A DNA stretch of 64,000 bases, taken from NCBI GenBank assembly GCA_019925105.1, contig JAHGAU010000035.1, positions 434,001 through 498,000 of the forward strand, given 5' to 3'. Source of the DNA: Niebla homalea (Eukaryota > Ascomycota > Lecanoromycetes > Lecanorales > Ramalinaceae). Below are positions 9,589 to 21,239 of this stretch, piece after piece. The stretch's first letter is position 1, and the number at the start of each line of letters is the position of its first letter. The translations under genes and the position numbers were made by a program. The notes below the pieces were generated by a model. The model saw only the letters and a program-made list of their open reading frames with translations, did not search any database and was not told the DNA's origin.

Positions 9589-11062
9589 ATGGCAACAATA
9601 GAGATGCGTCATGGAGATGCTGTCTCAAAGATTGAGAATCTCCTCGAAGATATCATGCGATCCCTTGAGAGCAAGCAGCCAATTTTCATCCCATTAAGAT
9701 ACAAAACGAAGCAACCTACGAGGCCTGGTCCACGCAACCCACCTCCACCTATTCGATATAGAAGAGTCTATTTCCCGGGGAAAACGCCTGAAGAGGCAAA
9801 GAGGTTTGGTACTTTCTAAGCCCTATCTCGAGACTCGGTGTTGCCTGCTCATCATATGATCAGCTGTTCTGCTTCGTATCTTGGATTGCATGCATGAAGC
9901 CTTGATCAATGATACTGTCGTCTCGAAAAGGTACTGCTCCTACCCACCTACATCATCCAATGGCTGCCACTCATTTGATCCTCAATCCCTCAGAAACATC
10001 TTCTACCAGGATCCCAACCTTTTCAAGACTCAAGCCGTCGTTGATCGATATGTTGATATTTTGGCATACACTTTCGGACTGCGGCGAACGGATCTCAACG
10101 TGGTCAGTTTGGCGCCTCTTGGACCACAGCAGCGATAGTGACTCATGGAGATACATAGACTGCCGCAGCCAAGGGTCTGGTGGCTGGAAATTTCACCATT
10201 ACGCATACAGATGCGACCATGACCTCGGAAGGAGAAAGGGGGAAGGTCTGTCTTCACACTTTTGCTGTTTGTGATGGCTGAGAAGTCTAGGCATTGGTAA
10301 TACCTGAGTCAACTAGTATCCGAACGATCAATGCTGAAGGCATCGAATGGGTCTTGGTAGTGGAGAAAGAAGTCAGCTGCGCTCGGACCGGAAGTGCAAG
10401 GTTTTGGTGTCTGACCCTGCAACAGTCCACCTTCCGTACTTTGACGGCTGCAAACCTTCACTCGGGCTGGTTCGCGGGCAACGGCATTATCCTTACGGTA
10501 CGTGACGCTGGACGTTGGACGCTGGACTCCCCCTTTGCTGATGCTGACATACCACATGAAGGCCAAAGGGTACCCAGATTTGTCGACGAGATCTTTCCTC
10601 CGTCTGTTGACAATGGGACTTAGTCGTCTCGACCACCCCCAGCCAATCCTATGTCTAGTGGACTTTGATCCGGATGGCATCGCCATCATGTCCAACTACA
10701 AGTACGGGTCCCAAGCATTGAGCCATGAGAATTCGGCATTAAACATTGCGCCCCTGCGATGGCTCGGAGTCAAGAGCTCAGACATTTGTCAAGACATGAC
10801 AGAGGGAGATGGTAAGGAGCGAAGCCTCCTATGTCTGAATAAGCGAGACCGCAAGAAGGCGATCAAGATGCTGGTGAGTAGCGAAGTAGTTTCAGAAGGC
10901 GGACTCGAGCAGAGCTGGAGAAGAGAGCTGCAGATCATGTTAATTCTAGGTGTCAAAGCTGAGATGGAGGCGCTCTCAAAGAAAGAGGAAGGGCTTGTAC
11001 GGTGGGTCGAAGATAGACTTCTAGAGGAAGTAGAAGGACTCAGATCTGAGTATTTGACATAA
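9589..11062 (+). CDS. SPO11: Spo11-type meiotic DNA double-strand-break transesterase (Topo VI A family)
   Basis: Makes the meiotic double-strand breaks that start recombination; acts in the nucleus through a covalent tyrosyl-DNA link. Seven exons join in phase: 9589-9808, 9864-9930, 9994-10102, 10159-10245, 10291-10371, 10426-10497 and 10562-11062 (378 aa, typical length). The winged-helix part has KRFAVLLRILDCMHEAL and SKRNIFYQDPNLF; the catalytic Tyr is about residue 100. The usual KRDIYY reads KRNIFY here, but the Tyr is kept. The LNV-TAAAKGLVAGNF junction and the Toprim part follow (VVEKE, then DFDPDGIAI near residue 246, KYGS, and WLGVKSSDI). Introns of 45-64 nt have good GT-AG ends. 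Its 3' end converges on MIM1. Confidence 0.92.
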
Positions 11063-11383
11063 ATCCTTGCTGAGCAACGAGGTAAGAGCTTTTTTTAAGA
11101 AGGCTCTTCTAAAAAGGGTACAGTCTCCTAGCTCGGGTGATGGCCCTCACGGCATAGGAACAGGTACCATCAAAAGTGGCTCGATTTTGGGGAGTTGTCT
11201 AACCACGCCCCGGAGAAGATCACTCACAAGTTAAACTTGCTACCTGTCAGAATCACCGACGTCATGCAGTGCAACCAGAAATAGTTTGGAAAATGCGTGT
11301 CTTGTCAACACATGCCCTAGGTGGGTATGCTATGCAGGATCTTCGCACCTCATTAGGGCTTAACACCATTTTCTACTATACGA
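11063..11383. terminator. Shared 3' region of convergent SPO11 and MIM1
   Basis: A 321-bp convergent interval with no gene. An imperfect inverted repeat (AAGAGC...GCTCTT with a T-run, about 11,082-11,107) sits just after the SPO11 stop and could aid 3' end formation; its role is inferred from position only. Confidence 0.3.
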
Positions 11384-11872
11384 TCACTCCAAGGGATCAT
11401 GCTCGTAGCCTTTTTGGGCTGAATTGTCCCTCACTTCAATCCCTGGGCCTGCAGGCCTAGACCTCCGTCCACTCGGAAAGACCTGTTGGGGCTCCGTCAG
11501 CTGGGTGGAATGCCGCACCGACCACGGATGGCTCAAGCGACAAGAGGCGTAGTGATGAAGAAGACGGAAGCAGCGTACTCTCGTTCCACTCCAGCCTAAT
11601 CTGAAGGCAGCCTCATGGGCGAACAGCTCTCCAAATCCAAGCATCAATCCGTTTACGAAAGGCAGAAGTACGTTAATGGCAGCACCTCGTATTATGCTCC
11701 AAACGGTCGGAGGAGAGTAGAGTATCAAAGGCGGCGACTGATCTAACGAAGGTTCTGGCGAGGGAGAGAGCTCGTTTTGGGAGGAGGAATAGTTCTCGCT
11801 ATCAGAGGGAATAGTTGCGGAGGACTCAGTCAGGTCGGGACGGATTCGAGGAGGTGCATCTTGAGATGACAT
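11384..11872 (-). CDS. MIM1: Mitochondrial outer-membrane import protein Mim1/Tom13
   Basis: Inserts signal-anchored and multispan proteins into the mitochondrial outer membrane and assists TOM assembly. The N-terminal 55 residues are Ser/Pro-rich and cytosolic in character. The family core follows: a single membrane segment in the stretch INVLLPFVNGLMLGFGELFA and the trailing RLGW. Exon 1 is 11872-11579, exon 2 is 11482-11384. The 96-nt intron (GTACGC to CAACAG) is divisible by three, so the unspliced frame also stays open, but splicing gives the expected short GTR-VFPSGRR junction and the GPGIEVRD tail (130 aa). It is divergent from SHP1 with 267 bp between the start codons. Confidence 0.85.
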   Translation of the reverse strand: MSSQDAPPRIRPDLTESSATIPSDSENYSSSQNELSPSPEPSLDQSPPLILYSPPTVWSIIRGAAINVLLPFVNGLMLGFGELFAHEAAFRLGWSGTRVRCFRLLHHYASCRLSHPWSVRHSTQLTEPQQVFPSGRRSRPAGPGIEVRDNSAQKGYEHDPLE

Positions 11873-12139
11873 GGTCCGAAGAATTTACGGTGCTGCTACG
11901 AGTGTCACCTCCACATCGTGAGGCTTTTACTGCATGAGGATGTGGAGTAAAGAGAGGCAGTTGGCGGACTTCGGGGGTTTCTTTTTCTATGACTGCGGCA
12001 AAACCTCGGCACTGATGCAAGATGTCGAGGCTGATGATTATTTCACATTGCAGCTCTCTCTCATCCCTCACTTGGTAATCTGGGGCCAATAACACAGTGC
12101 AGCCCGACATTACATTATCTCGTGACGTCCATTGTTAAC
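11873..12139. promoter_or_regulatory. Divergent promoter of MIM1 and SHP1
   Basis: A 267-bp interval between two start codons on opposite strands. It must hold the promoters of both genes. No confident TATA box or known binding site was identified; the minus-strand frame across it is a shadow. Confidence 0.5.
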
Positions 12140-13461
12140 ATGTCAGAGCATGAGGATCTCATCGCACAATTTGCTGGTGTCACAGGAGCTTCACCTCATA
12201 CTGTACGATTCCTCCATTATCAAGCCAGTTGTCCCACATTTGGAACTGACAGCTTGCACTAGGCCACCCAATTCCTTACTAATAGCGCCTGGGACCTTTC
12301 CTCCGCCATCACAGAATATTACAATCCACCAGAAGAAAACGAAGAAGCCTCGGAGCCCCCTCAACCTCAGCCATCCACTACTCCCGTAGCACCTCAACCA
12401 ATACCAACAACATCCAGCATGCCTCCAGCTCCATCCTCCTCGTCTTCACAGCCCAAGAAGAAGTTCGCAACATTAGGTGACTTATCAGGCGGCGGCGGCG
12501 AAGGTCATGGCGGTCACGGCCACAGCCATAGCGACGATGACGATGATCACATGGACGATGATCCCAACCTTTATGCTGGCGGGGAGAAATCTGGCCTGGC
12601 CGTTGAGAACCCCGATGATCTCAAGCGGAAAATCTTCGAGCGAGCAAAGCGGTTTGTCATTCCACTCAAAGGCTTCATCAACCTTCACTCACAGTCCAAT
12701 ACAGCAACCTGGAGCGTCCTGGCGGAGACGACCCTCGCGCTCCATCATCCCGTTTCACGGGCACAGCGCGCACCCTCGGGGGCGACGACACTCCCTCTGA
12801 AGTCATACCCGACCCATCTGCCAGCGCACCGCAACGACCCGAAGCCGTGACCCGTCGTCTCCACTTCTGGGCCGATGGTTTCAGCGTCGATGACGGCCCC
12901 CTCTTCCGCATGGACGACCCCCGCAACGCAGACATACTCGCGCAGATCAAGCAGGGAAGGGCGCCGACGCATATCTTGAACGTCACGCCCGATCAGGAGG
13001 TCGATGTGCAGTTGGAGCAGCATAGGGAGAATTATGTCGCGCCCAAGAAGAAGTACAAGCCCTTTGAAGGTGGCGGCCAACGGTTGGGTAGCCCGACTCC
13101 TGGTGGCGAGGCCGCCCCGGCTGCTGCACCGCCTGCGAGTGCGACCGCCACGCCAGCTGCGGCGCCTTCAGCTGGGCAAGCGACGGGACCAGCTGGACCG
13201 GCGGATCTGAACTCGAGCGAGCCGACGATATCGTTGCAGATTCGTCTTGGGGATGGGACGAGGTTGGTCAGCAGATTCAACACCACCCATACCATTGGCG
13301 ATGTGTACGACTTCGTCACAGCGTCGAGTCCGGCGAGCAGTGCAAGGCAATGGGCGCTGATGACAACTTTTCCCAGCAAGGAGTTGACGGACAAGAGCCA
13401 GGTACTTGGGGACCTTGCGGACTTTAAGAGGGGCGGTGTTGTGGTGCAGAAATGGAAATGA
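12140..13461 (+). CDS. SHP1: Cdc48/p97 cofactor Shp1/p47 (UBA-SEP-UBX protein)
   Basis: Adaptor for the AAA ATPase Cdc48, used in membrane fusion, ER-associated degradation and PP1 control. Exons are 12140-12202, 12263-12651 and 12705-13461, all in phase, giving 402 aa. Exons 1-2 encode a UBA-like N-terminus (SEHEDLIAQFAGVTGAS, then TQFLTNSAWDLSSAITEYY). A low-complexity His/Asp-rich linker precedes the FTGTARTLGGDD block. The SEP domain (about residues 198-270; HFWADGFSVDDGPLFR) follows. An Ala/Pro linker then leads to the UBX domain (about 320-402; ISLQIRLGDGTRLVSRFN to DLADFKRGGVVVQKWK). The acceptor of intron 2 was chosen at 12704 because the nearer AG at 12693 breaks the frame. Confidence 0.93.
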
Positions 13462-13860
13462 CTGGTGGACATTGGCCAGAAGATCAGAAAGGACGCATGA
13501 TTGGCGGCAGTGCATGAACGGCATGAAGACATTAGACGTATGACAATTAGATCCAACCGTGTGTGTAATGTAAGAAGCCTGCGAGGCTTTCCTCAATGAC
13601 TTCTCTACGTCTATGCTATGTACAAGCTGGCCTACTCTCTATCTTGACACCACCAGTGGTATCGAATGCACCCTCGACCCATGTTCTTGGATTCGACATT
13701 CTTAGTTGTATAGTATGCGCCTCGTCCCGTGTTCATAGCGTCGGTGTCTCTGGTTTTCATGGAATATGTGGGATGAAGTCCCTGAAGCTGGAAGCTTCAA
13801 TCATCGGAACGCCTATGCAACGTCTTGATGGCCCTATCATGCTGCCGTCAAGTCATTACT
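13462..13860. other. Convergent interval between SHP1 and CFD1
   Basis: 399 bp holding the 3' ends of both genes. No coding signal beyond short random frames. Confidence 0.5.
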
Positions 13861-15108
13861 TCATCCCGGCGTTTCGACAATATTGATGGTTCGTCTTGAT
13901 ATCCCTCCAAACACCTCGCATAGCTTGCAGCTCCTGTACCTATCCACCAACAATGCTTTCTCTGTCCCTGCTCGTAATATTGGCGCTCCAGACGGAGCGT
14001 CGTCTCCGTTGGCCGCGGGTCGTGCCTTCTCGCGTCCTCTCTCGTTATATCGCTCCCCCTGATCATCACCACCCCTTACCCCTTCTCCGTCCACCCCATT
14101 CTCCCTCTCCGAATCCCCTTGTCCATACTCTGCCCACTTCCCCTCTTCCACGACCTTCCCCCACCCCAAATCCACGGGCACCCCTCCCAAAAACCTCACC
14201 TCGAACTCCTTGGCCATCGCCTCCCCCCCGCCACTTCCAAACAAATTCGTCCTCTCCCCACAGCACTCGCACACGAAGCCACTCATATTCTCCACCACGC
14301 CCACCACCCCGATCCCCGTCTTCTTGCAGAAATTCAATTCCTTCCGCACGTCGCTGATGGAGACGGCTTGCGGCGTCGTCACGATGAGGGCCCCCGCTAG
14401 ATGCGGCAGGGACGACGTCGTCGGCACGGTGGACGATGAAGGTGGGGGAGGGGTATAGGTCTGGGTAGTATTCTTGAACAGCGTCTCCGCAAGCGCGATG
14501 TGCTCGTCCGAGGTCCCCGGCGGGGTGTCGATGAGGAGGTAGTCGAGCGGCGGCCAGAGGACATCGGTCAGGAACTGGCGGACCATGGCTGTCTTTTTGG
14601 GGCCCCGCCATATCACGGCCGAGGAGCGGGAGGGGAGGAGGAAGGCCAGGGAGGCGGCGTAGAGGGGGCCGATTGGAGTCGGGGTCGGGGTGGGTTGGTC
14701 GCTCGTGGCGGAGATGTGGTATGGTGGGGAAGAGGCGGAGTCAGATGTTGGGCCATGGGTTCCATTGGTGCTCTCTTGGGTTTTGGAGGGGAGATATGAG
14801 GGTTGGTAGTCCGGGAGGGTGTGCGCGGGGTGGACGCGCACGGGATTCCAACCTCCGGGTGCCTGTGTTATCTTTGCATCTTCGAGACCCAGTAAGCGTG
14901 GGATGGATGGGCCGGTGAGATCGATGTCTAGGATTCCGACCGATTTGCCAGCGAGATTGAGGGAGAGAGCTAGTTGTGTCGTGACTGATGATTTACCAAC
15001 ACCGCCTTTGCCAGAGAGTATCTGTGCGGTTCATCAGAGACTTTTTGAGAAGAGGGGGGGAAGGGAGCACCCTACCAAGAGGATGTGCTTCACATTATCC
15101 AAGGACAT
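13861..15108 (-). CDS. CFD1: Cytosolic Fe-S cluster assembly scaffold Cfd1 (NUBP2)
   Basis: P-loop ATPase scaffold that, with Nbp35, builds 4Fe-4S clusters for cytosolic and nuclear proteins. Exon 1 (15108-15076) encodes [11 protein letters not shown], the 54-nt intron ends at 15022, and exon 2 (15021-13861) begins at [12 protein letters not shown], the deviant Walker A. Further family motifs are [25 protein letters not shown] and [20 protein letters not shown]. The bridging CX2C pair is about Cys262/Cys265, and the tail [15 protein letters not shown] is as in fungal Cfd1. At 397 aa it is longer than the roughly 290-aa yeast protein because of Ser/Thr/Pro-rich and charged insertions (around residues 85-125, 200-215 and 305-350). 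Those stretches may hide introns, but frame and motifs stay continuous. Confidence 0.93.
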
Positions 15109-16082
15109 TGCAAGCTACTTGTAAGTGAATCAGTGGCAGCAAGCTTGTGGTTGATGCAATGTAGATCCCAGTCAATGAAGAAAAGGCAACTGATTGCTCA
15201 GCACTGAAATTGCGTCATTGGCCCAAAATGCACAAATCACGCGTCTCCCATCACAAGTCATCGACTGCGCCGGAGCCTGGATTGTCAATATCCTTTATGA
15301 ATGGATTGCAGCCAATGTCAAAGACCGTTCGGCCCGCTTTGCTTTTGGAATTTGGATCCTTGAGTTAATTGGCTGAGCCTGCGCTAAATTCGGCTTGCTA
15401 GGTACTCTAGAGGTCGCAGAAATCTCATCCCCCATCCTGAAAATGCTATCGGTACACCTCAATTGATGCTTGCGATCCCTCTAATCATCTAACGAGCTTG
15501 TATGGCATCGCTAACAGCATCATGACGATAACGAGGCTGCCGGTACTACTGCGGATTGTCTAGTGCGACAATTGCCAGTCTGAGCGTCTGACTGTGTGAC
15601 TCCATCGCTTGAAATAATCGAATCCTTCCGAGCTGCAGCCTCCTCTTTTAATCGTTTGCTTCGACCGAGCAAATTGCTGCTTGGCAAGTCAATGGCCACA
15701 GACAAGTCCTCCACTGACAAGCGTTGCGGGCTTGCGGCGGAGTTGGGACCTAGCTTTAGTCCTGCTTCAGGAGCTCGATTTCGCTACCGCATGCTGCTTA
15801 TTGGTTGTCAAATTCTAGCTGCCACTGTTCGAGGCAGCGGTAAGGCTGCATGGTAGAGCCCAGTATGAGTATAGAAACGGAAATTGGCATGGCCCGCAGT
15901 GACTCGCAAACTGAGCCTTCAAGACATCCTACAGTTGTTGCCCGTCTCATATTTCATTGTGCGCTGCTTTCACTTGCACCAAAACATCCTCTGCTTCTGA
16001 TAGTATCTGTTCATCCAATTGCAAGCAAGCGTGCTTTTGTGTCAGTGATCTACGCTTTTCCTCAGCATTGAAGAATCCAACA
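15109..16082. promoter_or_regulatory. Divergent interval upstream of CFD1 and the seven-pass membrane protein
   Basis: 974 bp between two divergent starts. Short frames only (e.g. 15596-15856), without motif; likely promoters and leaders of both genes. Confidence 0.4.
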
Positions 16083-17353
16083 ATGTCCTTGTCAGGGTCA
16101 AGGTTCAACTCGGACTACCACAATTACCAGAACAATCCTTGGCTCCGCAAAACCACTTTGCCAGGATCACATTTCCATGACGGCTACATACTTGCAACAA
16201 TCATTTTCACAGCCATATTCATCGTCGCACTCCTTGCAATCGGCATCTGGGCTGTCACGGTGAGAAGTAGGAACGGAAAAAGTGGAGCAGTAAAAGCTCG
16301 AAAGGGGTGGAGGCGATGGGCGTTGGCATTCTTGTTTGCGCTTTTGTAAGGCTCCTCGAATGGAAATGGAGATGGACTCGCATTCTGACTGCTTCGCTTA
16401 GTTACAAGACTTTTGGCTTTATACATTCGATGCTGTCTGAGAGCCAAGTGGCTGTCAAAAACCTTTACCTTTTGATTGAGACAATCTTTATCAGCTCAGT
16501 TTAGATAGCAGATAATCTCCTCTTGAGTGCCATCTTTGGCTCACTGTATTACTGCTTCCTTCACCCTGACGGACCAGACAACGCAAAGCGCGGATTGAAA
16601 GGCGCCATATACTGGGGTCACCTCACTTTCTGCGGTGTCCTTGGTGCACTCTACATCATGTTTCTCGGACACGGAATTAACAACGTTGTTCCCATTATCG
16701 GGAACGATGGTGCATTCGAGTCTTACACTGCGGCTTATGATGGTGTACCGACCATGAACAAGGTCCAGGTGGCCTTTGAAGCGCTTTATTTTATGGCGAC
16801 AGTGGAGATTCTAGCAGCAACGGCGTATCTGATTGCAACCGCACGCAAACGGGACCTTACGACAAAGGTATAATAGCCTACATGTTTTTCGCGGACAGTG
16901 CTAACCACGCAGCAGCTTGGAATTTCGATCATGAGCCTCATCGGCGCTCCTCTGCTCATTCGGCGTGTGTTCATACTGGCTTTTCCAGCCGCGTTCAATC
17001 TTTCGCTCGACACGTATTTGACGGCAGACGAATACATTGCGGAATCCATCATTGAGGGCATCACACTTGTCTTGACTTATGCAGGCGTCGTGCTTGCTTT
17101 CAAACAGCTTGGAGAGCTTCCTTGGAAGCTATGGGATGGCCATCATCAGCAAGCACAGATCCCGATCACCGGCTATGATAACCCGCAAGCTCAGTCACCA
17201 CCACAGATGGGTCGCTTGTATGAGCCCAATAGGTACCAGACCCCGTATCAAAACGGTCCTACCTCGCCATACCAAATTGGTCAAGCTACGCCATATGAGA
17301 ATCATGCACCGACGCAGCCTTTACGTCCAGTAACGATGGGTCATAATTACTGA
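16083..17353 (+). CDS. Seven-pass integral membrane protein, unknown function
   Basis: Four exons (16083-16345, 16402-16447, 16505-16867 and 16913-17353) join in phase to 370 aa. There are seven hydrophobic spans: about GYILATIIFTAIFIVALLAI; WALAFLFALFYKTFGF; NLLLSAIFGSLYYCFL; HLTFCGVLGALYIMFLGH; FEALYFMATVEILAATAYLI; ISIMSLIGAPLLIRRVFIL; GITLVLTYAGVVLAF. The C-terminal tail of about 75 residues is Gln/Pro/Tyr-rich, with repeats of the type NRYQTPYQNG / TSPYQIGQATPY. Topology resembles the RTA1-like and PTH11-like fungal membrane proteins, but no diagnostic motif was seen. The last acceptor is a tandem CAGCAG, so a one-residue variant is possible. The next feature downstream is the Copia 5' LTR, 280 bp after the stop. 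Confidence 0.75.
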
Positions 17354-17628
17354 TGCACAATATGATACCCATGTTCTTGGGAGTATTTGGCTTTTTAATT
17401 GCGAGACCCCCGTACTCTTAGCGTTCGAGATACCCAGGGGGACCCTTTTGCATGTGATAGTTTAGGAGAATTTAACGAATGGAAACGACTTTGAAAGTCT
17501 CATAACGGAGGAATGAATATTTGGCTAATTACGCCAGCTGAAATGTTGAAACCCTTCGCAAATGAGTAAAGCTACTCCTGGCTCTTGTACTCGTTTGATA
17601 TGCACGTGACTAGTGAAACCTTAGCTTC

Positions 17629-17633
17629 ATTCG
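17629..17633. repeat. Left target-site duplication ATTCG of the Copia element
   Basis: ATTCG directly precedes the 5' LTR and is repeated at 48519-48523 directly after the 3' LTR. Confidence 0.9.
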
Positions 17634-17910
17634 TGATGCACGGGGGTATTCCGCGGTTGTCTTGGCAGCCCCTGCATTGGAGACCCTGTCGCATAAAGGC
17701 CTATTAGACGGCCTTTTATTAACGGTATTACAGGTGCACCGGTGTATAAAGTGCGGTGAGTATACGGTTATTAAACGGTCCTTAAGATGGATATAAATAT
17801 AATTATTATTATAGTATAATTAAATAAATATAATAATAAACTTAATATAAATAATTCAGCTTACTTACTTTTCCCTTTATATATTATATTTATTTACGTA
17901 TATTATATTA
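17634..17910 (+). repeat. 5' LTR of the outer Copia element
   Basis: 277 bp. The first roughly 110 bp are nearly unmutated; from about 17,745 onward it shows dense C-to-T and G-to-A changes compared with the distal part of the 3' LTR. Confidence 0.92.
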
Positions 17911-20900
17911 AGTTTTAAGCTTAATTAATAAGATAATTAATCGTAATATATTATTTAAGTAATAATTTTATTTAAATAATATTTATAACGTTTATATAAT
18001 TATTTAAAACCGTAAAATAATTATAATTTTAATTTTTAATATCTTAATAAATAATTATAATTATAAGGATATTAAAAAGGGTAGCTTAACGTAATAATAC
18101 TTATTTTATTAAGCGTAATATATATTTTATACTTTTAGTAATAATAATACTTAAGATGAAAAAATAATATTATTATTATTTAAAATATTTACCGTAAGAA
18201 TTATTAAATTACCCTTAAATATTTTCAGGGAATCTTTTATAAAGTTAACTTTATATAAGCTTTTTAAGCTTAATAATAATAACTTCCGTAAGTAAAATTA
18301 AGTTATAAAACGGTTTTTAAGAAGTCGTTTATTATAAGGTATTATAAATAATTTAATTTTATACTTTTAAGTCTTATTTTAAGCTAAAATTTAAATTATA
18401 TATACCGATTTTATTATTAATATATTTATAAATAACGTAATAACGATATAAAGATTATATATCTTAATAAATAAAAACGTTATACCGTTTTAAATCTATT
18501 TAACTTAAAGTAAAATCTATTTTATAAAAAGTAAAAGAAAATTAATCCTTTTATTAATAAAAATTCTTATTATAAAAGCTTAAAAAAATAACAGAATAAA
18601 TAAAGTCGCTATATTTATAAAAAAAGTAAATAAATAAGTAAGTTAAATTAATAAGGCCGTTATATTAAATAATATTTATTTAAGTTTTACGATTATAAAT
18701 TTATTTTAAGAAATATGTAAGTTTAATCTTATTATATATTAATTTAAAAACAATAAAAACGTTTTTAATAATAAAAGGGTTATTTAAAAACTTAAGGTAA
18801 TTAAAATTAATACGGTTAAAAAATTAATTATTAATACCGCGATAATAAAAGTAAGAAAAAAGGATATTATTAAACCTTATTACTTAATAAAATACTATAA
18901 TTACCAGAAAATAAATTATATAGTTAAGGACTATAATAAAGAAAGCGTAAAAGTAAGTAATAAAGACGGTAAAAAGGTTAATAAAAATAAAATTAAAAAA
19001 GTAAAGAAACTTAAGAAATAAATAACTTAATTTAAGTTTAAATAAGTTAAAAAGGCTATAATTAAAAATAATAAAGAATTTAAAGAATTAAACTTTATCG
19101 TTATTAATAAAAAAGAAAATAATATTAAGGAATTAATATTTATATTTATTAATAATAATAATAATTTCATTATTTTCTTAATAAAAAACGGAACGGCTTT
19201 AATAAGTTTTTAAAAAACTATTAAAGCGATAAGGATCTATATAATTTAATTTTAGATAAGTTTAATAATAATACCGTTACGGTGGATTTAAATAATCTTA
19301 ATCTTTATAATAGCGATAATAAAATAAGAAATATTATTATAATAAATAATATAAATAATATAAATAATAAAAAGAATTATTTATTTAAGAATAGTTTATA
19401 TAATTAAATAATAAAATAAATACGGAAAAAATATAACTTTTTTTAAAATAATAAAAGCCTAAACCTTATAAAATCCGTAAATATTAATAATAATAATTAC
19501 GTTTTAATAATAATAAAGGATAACTCCCTTAATAAGATAAGTTAAAATATATTATTTAAAGATAAAGAAACCCTTTAAATAATAAATTCCGGCGTTATAA
19601 AATATATATATATTCGGAAAAATATATTTTAAAGTTTTAAAGAAAAGACCATAAAAATAATAATAGGGGATAAGGGCTCCTTAAACTTACTTAAACGTAA
19701 TAATATAATAATTGAAATGAACGGTTAAAACCATATTATTTAAGATATATTATAGGTTCCTTATTTAAGATTTAACCTTTTATTTATTTCGGCCTTAAAA
19801 AATAAAAATATAAATATTACCTTTAACGGACGTAAAATAAGGATTATATAAAGAGATTAATTTATTACGGTAAGATACCGGTATAAAAAGCTTTATTTAT
19901 TTATATATATCCAGAAAAATATTACGTTAATAACTAATAAAAAAGACTTAGATCCCGTATTTTATAAATTATAAAGTAAAAAAAATAAAAAAAACGATAA
20001 AGTTAAACGTAACGGTAATAAGATTACTTAAGGACGTAAAAAGGGTAATAATAAACTTTTTATAACTCTTTATAACCGTTTAAGTTATTTAAGTATAATT
20101 AAACTATATATTATATATAAAACGGTATTAAAAATATTAAAGATATTAACCTTAAAAAACTTTTTTTATAATATATATAAAAATAATAAACTTATAAAAA
20201 ATATATATAAATATTATTATATAAAAAAAATAAAATTTAAGTTTTATCTTTTTTATAATATTTAAGGCTTTTATAGTATTAAAATACCGATCCCCGGAAT
20301 AATATTCTTTAAATATTATTTATTTGTTATTAATAAAACTATAAGGTAATCAAGTTTTATTTTATTAATAATAAAAGTTAAAGTAATTAATTAAGTTTTA
20401 TCTATTATTAATATACTTAATTATAAGGAAAATAATATTACCGTTAAATACGTCCGTACCAATAATATAAAGGAATTTTAAGCCTTTAAAACGGCTATTA
20501 AAGAATATAATATTATTATAAAATATATTATATATTATATATTTAAATAAAATAACGTGGCCGAACGGTTTAATTAAATAATTATAATAATAATCCGGTA
20601 TATAATATATTATATTGGGCTATTAAATAACTTTTAAGTTTTTACGGTTATATATATTAATTAATTAAAATAAAAGCTTTTATTTATAAAAAGAATAAGT
20701 TTTTTTAAAAAATAAATAAAAATAAAACTTTTTATTAAAAATAAAAAAACGTTTAAGATATTATATAAAATAAATATACTTAAAGAAACGAAATAATTAA
20801 AATTAAATAAAATTATTATTAATAATATTTATTTAAGAATTATATTAAGTTTATAATTATACGTTTATATACCCTATAAAAGGAATATAGAGGTTATTAT

Positions 20901-21088
20901 AAATTTAAAGATCTTTAATAAGAAAACGGTAACGTATTTATTATTATAATTCGTTATTAAAGATATATTACCGGTTTTAAAGCCAATAATCCTTATTAAT
21001 AATAACGTGGCTTATTATAAAAGCGAATACGTATTAAACGGGTTTAAAAGACTTAATAAAAATAAATTTATATTAATTTATACTTACT
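17911..21088 (+). pseudogene. Decayed Copia gag and integrase region
   Basis: RIP-mutated coding sequence. A CCHC-like knuckle pattern remains around 18,895-18,945 (spacing Y/C-x2-Y/C-x4-H/Y-x4-D-Y/C). The integrase core around 20,330-20,600 keeps recognisable blocks: the Asp-rich 'NNTKEF' region and the Y..QNNVAERFN block near 20,535-20,575, the counterpart of the Copia EQNGVAER motif. Stops interrupt every frame. The continuation (reverse transcriptase) lies at 36,165 after the inserted Gypsy. Confidence 0.8.
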
Positions 21089-21093
21089 TAATT

Positions 21094-21239
21094 TGTTAGG
21101 TGCAGCATGCATACATAGGAGCATTGATAGGTATAGGACACCCTTTATACGTAGAGGATAAACATCCTTATAATACTCCCATCCTTTAGGTAGAATCATT
21201 ATTTATATATTATTATACTTTTTGGTCTATATATTAATA
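21094..21239 (+). repeat. 5' LTR of Gypsy family B
   Basis: 146 bp, same length as the 3' copy and the solo copy. The 3' half carries most of the transitions (terminal CA reads TA). Confidence 0.88.

Noticed and set aside
11826..12110. Minus-strand frame overlapping the MIM1 start
   Set aside because: It overlaps MIM1 in another frame and lies in the shared promoter; no motif.
13032..13556. Minus-strand frame opposite SHP1
   Set aside because: Antisense shadow of the Ala-rich linker and UBX region.
14066..14611. Long minus-strand frame in another phase of CFD1
   Set aside because: A shadow of the GC-rich CFD1 coding sequence; the CFD1 frame carries the family motifs.
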